This document shows positions 8,901 to 11,156 of a stretch of DNA of 11,156 nt, in pieces. The position numbers and the translations under genes were made by a program. This DNA comes from Phycisphaerae bacterium. Lineage in GTDB: Bacteria; Planctomycetota; Phycisphaerae; Tepidisphaerales; Tepidisphaeraceae. Each line of letters opens with the position of its first letter. Position 1 is the stretch's first letter. Location of the stretch: NCBI GenBank assembly GCA_014380825.1, contig JACMJD010000216.1, positions 1-11,156 of the forward strand. The letters are read 5' to 3'. The notes beneath the pieces were generated by a model, which saw only the letters and a list, made by a program, of their open reading frames with translations, had not been told where the DNA came from and searched no databases.

Positions 8901-9572
8901 TTCCACGGCTTCGACGGTCGCGAAGTCTCGCGCTTCAAGACGAACGCGGAAGATGTCTGGAGCATGCATCTCGCATCCGACGGCGGACGCGTGTTCACGA
9001 GCCCCGGCGTGCGCGTGTTCAGCGCCGACGGCAAGACATTCCACGACCCGTGCGACACCGGACCGAACCTCTGGGCCAACCCGATGCTCATCGGCGTGTC
9101 GCGCGACGGCACGCGCGCTTGCCTGCGGATCGACGGCCCCGAGTCGACCGATCAGGGCCGGCCACATCAGTTCGTGATGGTTGAATTCAACCCGGCGCGC
9201 ACGGTTGCCGGTGTGCCAACCCTGATCGGTGCGAGCGCGTCGCCGAAGTTCTTCCTGGCGGATGGATCGTCGAACGTCATGGCGACGATCAAGTCGAACG
9301 TCGAAGAGCCGCGCAGCGTCGGCGCAGTTCTTGTGATCAACGGTGCGCGGCCGCGGAACATCGCGAACATGTCGTTTGCCATGAACGACACCGCCGCGGA
9401 TGGCGACGCCGCGAAGGAAGACGGCACGTACACCTCGTCAAGCGTGAACGGCCGAACGTACGACGGCAAGCCGTTGCCGGCGGGGCCGATCATGTTGCGG
9501 GTTCATGTGCTGGATAAGGATTGGAACCTCACGGTGGCCGACTTCGAGGGGTTGGAAGTTCGCACGCCCTGA
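5952..9572 (+). CDS. Secreted multidomain protein: helical region, PA-IL-like domain, PD40 propeller, Ig-like C-terminus
   Basis: This is a 1206-residue exported protein with no recognised full-length relative. Residues 1-28 form a Sec signal peptide (basic MFSFNRR, hydrophobic core, likely cut after SRA). Residues about 35-420 are Lys/Asp/Ala-rich, mostly helical and probably coiled coil, with four Cys (36, 309, 376, 403). Residues about 458-565 resemble the PA-IL/LecA lectin fold: SSIAIKAEGKLTRG, AWTFKAKVGK, IGAGGTIW, GELLLAPTY, then GSITATVTG. Gly-rich linkers (about 580-610 and 728-748) flank a small beta domain (about 615-710). Residues about 760-1090 hold some six or seven PD40/TolB-like blades, each with a (S/T)xDG motif; four early blades also have xxDGSD strands (802-807, 845-850, 887-892, 941-946). 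The last 115 residues look Ig-like, with MNDTAADGDAAKEDGTYT (1144-1161). It probably acts outside the cytoplasm in binding or scaffolding; no catalytic residues are evident. It looks monocistronic and ends at a strong terminator. Confidence 0.9.
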   Translation: MFSFNRRSGIGLTLAIAISLLCVPGSRAQTPPADPCAQLRQLAAELKTLADQVIQDVEDLAKADAEASKAPGAAPEDWTKIKNAVDAYDHLNTATRALKQFNESDDGRQLAKLRTDKAALDQTIKDGDAAENAARNKDAAKTKAVDDLKTARDAQQSKVELLDVQNSPKSVVDPEKAKLLQLQADYRVKYMDLYDSTTLKAMSDREAAKPRFKEIEPAIKELAGKQKLRDDAIAKANAELKPYGDLGGEAKVRAKYKELTDKDAAAGDLSGKAHKARLKLKEDQAKKDAAQEAHDALQTRLQEQAQTECQQARDDAFLSGVQQTIDKNRDDMKLTVNSQIKSRAIAERKAKPELWNTPAAKAASLDRWMKTQREECVQGFEAIKQAEIARLNRVKSQFLHLPCMPDEQQLTTEIDERITFVTNLRYASAGGVEDGLGQMPEIDIPDDGAGGGEVVAEEKTWKFDCRPGGWTSTGIMLTKDSSIAIKAEGKLTRGKDWSTGPGGYYHLGFQAWTFKAKVGKRLIDIGAGGTIWGEEGELLLAPTYTYDPAAEEGKTEGSITATVTGKGLTVDDAIASKGGKQLPPPDGKSTGGGGDGKTSGNPGAAAPGGNFRNIGDKEVIVACPVTMRITDSSGRRDSEIEGLTIESKPDADGGQIWYASLPKGEFTAHFTGTGKGAVHVRTKQRGKPDMTYPAFEVDKGSTASLVLSDSPEAPPLKTGSTRELTPTAGTGGTTTSGGDAASGGIAGQVSAGKNLQLARWTTFRRITDFPRGEGAQIVTVAKMSADGSRIVFGTGKGLFVMNTDGSDVRAIAQGTPISHVDISADGRKVAWFQRGEKSTLFTANSDGSDITPMPMNGASMLNAMRLTADGSRLFVISFEKAGIYMMPSDGSDLKRIVDTASVCKLLKTDENSNHWRNSMEISDDGSRIVFHLLWTVFGINSDGSDLHIIANRKTYGINGFALSGDGQTVAVHESSDAEKSGTYFHGFDGREVSRFKTNAEDVWSMHLASDGGRVFTSPGVRVFSADGKTFHDPCDTGPNLWANPMLIGVSRDGTRACLRIDGPESTDQGRPHQFVMVEFNPARTVAGVPTLIGASASPKFFLADGSSNVMATIKSNVEEPRSVGAVLVINGARPRNIANMSFAMNDTAADGDAAKEDGTYTSSSVNGRTYDGKPLPAGPIMLRVHVLDKDWNLTVADFEGLEVRTP

Positions 9573-9600
9573 GCGTTTTTCACGCCTATCCAGAAAAACG

Positions 9601-9634
9601 GGCCGCTGCCGATTCGGCAGCGGCCTGCTTGTTT
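9601..9634 (+). terminator. Intrinsic terminator after the secreted-protein gene
   Basis: A perfect hairpin occupies 9601-9625: GGCCGCTGCC pairs with GGCAGCGGCC, and the two inner bases can also pair, giving up to 12 bp. A T-rich stretch (9626-9634) follows and an A-run (9594-9598) precedes it. It lies 28 nt after the stop codon at 9570-9572, the standard position. A weaker AT-rich pairing just upstream (CGTTTTT 9574-9580 with AAAAACG 9594-9600) may form an extra stem or be chance. Confidence 0.88.
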
Positions 9635-9693
9635 AGTTAGCGTTTGGCAGATTCCGAACCAAACCCGCTCGATCCATCGTCAACCTTAATCGT

Positions 9694-9722
9694 TTGTCAA
9701 ATATGAGGTTACGCGATAACTT
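9694..9722 (+). promoter_or_regulatory. Possible sigma70-type promoter for the receiver gene
   Basis: TTGTCA (9694-9699) is a good -35 match, and TAACTT (9717-9722) sits 17 nt later but is a poor -10. A promoter is expected between the terminator at 9601-9634 and the gene at 9788, and this is the best candidate in that stretch. The evidence is weak because planctomycete promoters are poorly defined by consensus. Confidence 0.25.
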
Positions 9723-9787
9723 CGCTCGCTCAATCTACGGCATGACCGTTGTTATCATCGCTTCGGGCACATCGCGCGGTGATTTGG

Positions 9788-10306
9788 ATGTATATGCCGC
9801 ATGCAGTCGCACAAAGTCATCGGTTTACGGTTCTCCTGGCCAACGAGCAGGAGGGCTGGCATCAGACCGTTCGTCAGCTTCTTCAGCCGCAAGGCGTGGA
9901 GACCGTCTCCGCGCGCAGCGGCCGCGAGGCGCTGAGCCTGATGGAGTCGCGCCCGATTCACTGCGCCGTGCTCGATGCCCACATGCCGCAACTGGGCGGC
10001 TTGCAGGTCATCAAGCTGATGCGCGAACTGCAATCGCGCCGCGATCCGAGTCAAGCGATTCCGCCTTCAATCCTGCTGGCGAATCAGTTGACCAGTCATC
10101 TGCTGCACGAAGCACTCGGCATGCATGTGTTCTCGGTGTTGAGCAAGCCGGTGGATTTTAACGTGCTGCTCGACACGCTGGCGCGCGTGCTGAAACGACA
10201 TTACGAAAACAAGTGGCCGTGCGAAAACGCGAACGGTGAGACCGTCAGCGCGAACGGAAACGGCAACGGCCACGCGAATGGAAATGGACATCGTCAGGCG
10301 TCGTGA
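9788..10306 (+). CDS. Stand-alone response-regulator receiver protein with Asn/Gly-rich tail
   Basis: This 172-residue protein is one receiver (CheY-like) domain plus a low-complexity tail, with no DNA-binding or enzymatic output domain. The phosphoacceptor aspartate is D63 in AVLDAHMPQLGG and the conserved lysine is K120 in VLSKPVD. Two other key positions differ: the acidic pair after strand 1 reads N19-E20 (FTVLLANEQ) instead of Asp-Asp, and the Thr/Ser after strand 4 is Ala98 (ILLANQ). Phosphorylation or the switch may therefore be altered. The last 27 residues are Asn/Gly/His-rich (ANGNGNGHANGNGH). ATG 9788 is chosen because GGTGA (9778-9782) lies 5 nt upstream; ATG 9794 is an alternative, and TTG 9749 would add 13 unconserved residues. 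No histidine kinase is adjacent. The gene sits alone between a terminator and a hairpin, so its partner and output are unknown. Confidence 0.85.
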   Translation: MYMPHAVAQSHRFTVLLANEQEGWHQTVRQLLQPQGVETVSARSGREALSLMESRPIHCAVLDAHMPQLGGLQVIKLMRELQSRRDPSQAIPPSILLANQLTSHLLHEALGMHVFSVLSKPVDFNVLLDTLARVLKRHYENKWPCENANGETVSANGNGNGHANGNGHRQAS

Positions 10307-10354
10307 TCGGCGTTGTGTTATTTGGCGAATGTCGATTGGAATCAGTTCGACGTA

Positions 10355-10375
10355 GCACGGGTTTGCAACCCGTGC
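10355..10375 (+). terminator. Perfect 9-bp hairpin after the receiver gene (terminator or REP-like repeat)
   Basis: GCACGGGTT pairs perfectly with AACCCGTGC across a 3-nt loop. A loose T-rich stretch (10377-10386) follows, and the hairpin lies 48 nt after the receiver stop, so it may end that transcript. The T-run is broken by A and G, so it is weaker than the one at 9601. Its GCAC-N13-GTGC core has the spacing of a CIRCE operator, but the outer bases do not match well. I recall similar CACGGGTT/AACCCGTG palindromes as intergenic repeats in planctomycete-type genomes, which I cannot confirm here. Confidence 0.6.
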
Positions 10376-10501
10376 CTTAATTTGTTGGTGGGTCGGAAAC
10401 AATTATTCCGTGTGTCCGGATTTTGACGGAGCGAGTGTTCACCTCTGCCCGGCTCACACGAACGATCAACATCACAAACCTATTCGAAGGAGCATCACAT
10501 C
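10376..10501 (+). promoter_or_regulatory. Leader region of groES
   Basis: This 126-nt stretch should hold the groESL promoter. A TTGACG hexamer (10423-10428) resembles a -35 box, but nothing at the right distance resembles a -10. Two short inverted repeats stand next to each other: CGGAA/TTCCG (10394-10398 / 10406-10410) and TCCG/CGGA (10415-10418 / 10427-10430). They could be operator halves or chance. No CIRCE matching the standard TTAGCACTC-N9-GAGTGCTAA was found. The Shine-Dalgarno AAGGAG (10487-10492) lies 9 nt before the groES ATG. Confidence 0.4.
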
Positions 10502-10792
10502 ATGGCCAAGCTTCGTCCCCTCGGCGACAAGATCCTCGTGAAGCGGCTGGAAGCCGAGAGCAAGACCAAAAGCGGCATCGTCCTGCCCGACAGCGCCAAG
10601 GAAAAGCCCAAGCGCGGAACAATCCTGTCGCTAGGCGACGGCAAGCGTCTGGAAAACGGCGAACGCGCCCCCTGGAACGTCAAGAAAGGCGACCAAGTCA
10701 TCTTCGCCAGTTACGCCGGCACGGAAATCAAGCTGGATGGCGAAGAGCTGATGATCATGAGCGAGGAAGATATTCTCGCGGTCGTCGAGTAA
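10502..10792 (+). CDS. groES: Co-chaperonin GroES (Cpn10)
   Basis: This 96-residue protein is GroES, the heptameric lid that caps GroEL and closes the folding chamber in the cytoplasm. It opens with the family hallmark LRPLGDKILVKRLEAE (4-19). The mobile loop that contacts GroEL is KTKSGIVLPDSAKEKP (22-37), with the IVLP core. The C-terminal half has VKKGDQVIFASYAGTEI (60-76) and ends LMIMSEEDILAVVE (83-96), which is standard. Length is typical. The stretch KRLENGERAPWNVKKGD (48-64), bearing the trimmed glycine-rich roof loop, is somewhat divergent but has no missing key element. A strong AAGGAG site precedes the ATG. The groEL gene begins 118 nt downstream, so the pair is very likely one operon, although the spacer carries a large hairpin. 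Confidence 0.98.
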   Translation: MAKLRPLGDKILVKRLEAESKTKSGIVLPDSAKEKPKRGTILSLGDGKRLENGERAPWNVKKGDQVIFASYAGTEIKLDGEELMIMSEEDILAVVE

Positions 10793-10808
10793 CCGCGCGA
10801 GTCGACCC

Positions 10809-11156
<348 letters not shown>

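Noticed and set aside
9694..10161. 155-codon + strand frame overlapping the receiver gene
   Set aside because: Overlaps a frame with a clear receiver domain and itself has Ser/Arg/Ala-rich sequence without motifs.
10423..10451. Standard sigma70 promoter for groES using TTGACG
   Set aside because: No acceptable -10 hexamer at 16-18 nt from the TTGACG; only the -35-like half is present.

Overview
This is GC-rich bacterial DNA in which every protein gene lies on the + strand. The GroES/GroEL sequences, a large secreted PD40-propeller protein, an Asn/Gly-tailed receiver protein and palindromic intergenic repeats suggest a planctomycete-like organism (Planctomycetota, possibly Phycisphaerae-related). 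That placement rests on recalled family resemblance, not on a search.

Layout. (1) 1-4416: a MoxR-type AAA+ ATPase (cut by the left edge), a DUF58 membrane protein and a TgpA-type membrane transglutaminase sit 11 and 29 nt apart. This is the classic MoxR/DUF58/transglutaminase operon. It probably forms an envelope-associated module in which the ATPase acts as chaperone for the vWA-like DUF58 partner and the transglutaminase domain works outside the membrane. (2) 4430-4512: a long hairpin whose arms are built from three copies of a CACCAAG-type unit. (3) 4528-5832: full-length CinA (MoaB-like domain plus PncC-like amidase). (4) 5952-9572: a 1206-residue exported protein with a helical N-terminal half, a PA-IL/LecA-like beta-sandwich, a PD40/TolB-type propeller and a C-terminal Ig-like domain, followed by a good intrinsic terminator. 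(5) 9788-10306: a stand-alone, partly degenerate response-regulator receiver. (6) 10355-10375: a perfect 9-bp hairpin. (7) 10502-11156: groES, a spacer holding a second long repeat-armed hairpin, and the start of groEL.

Most of the genes are housekeeping or belong to well-known families. No defence, CRISPR, phage or biosynthetic system is visible. The least explained items are the intergenic hairpins, especially the two (before cinA and between groES and groEL) that share one design, with 8-9-bp tandem units mirrored across a loop. Next are the domain make-up of the 1206-residue protein and the altered active site of the receiver. All protein functions are read from motifs by eye.
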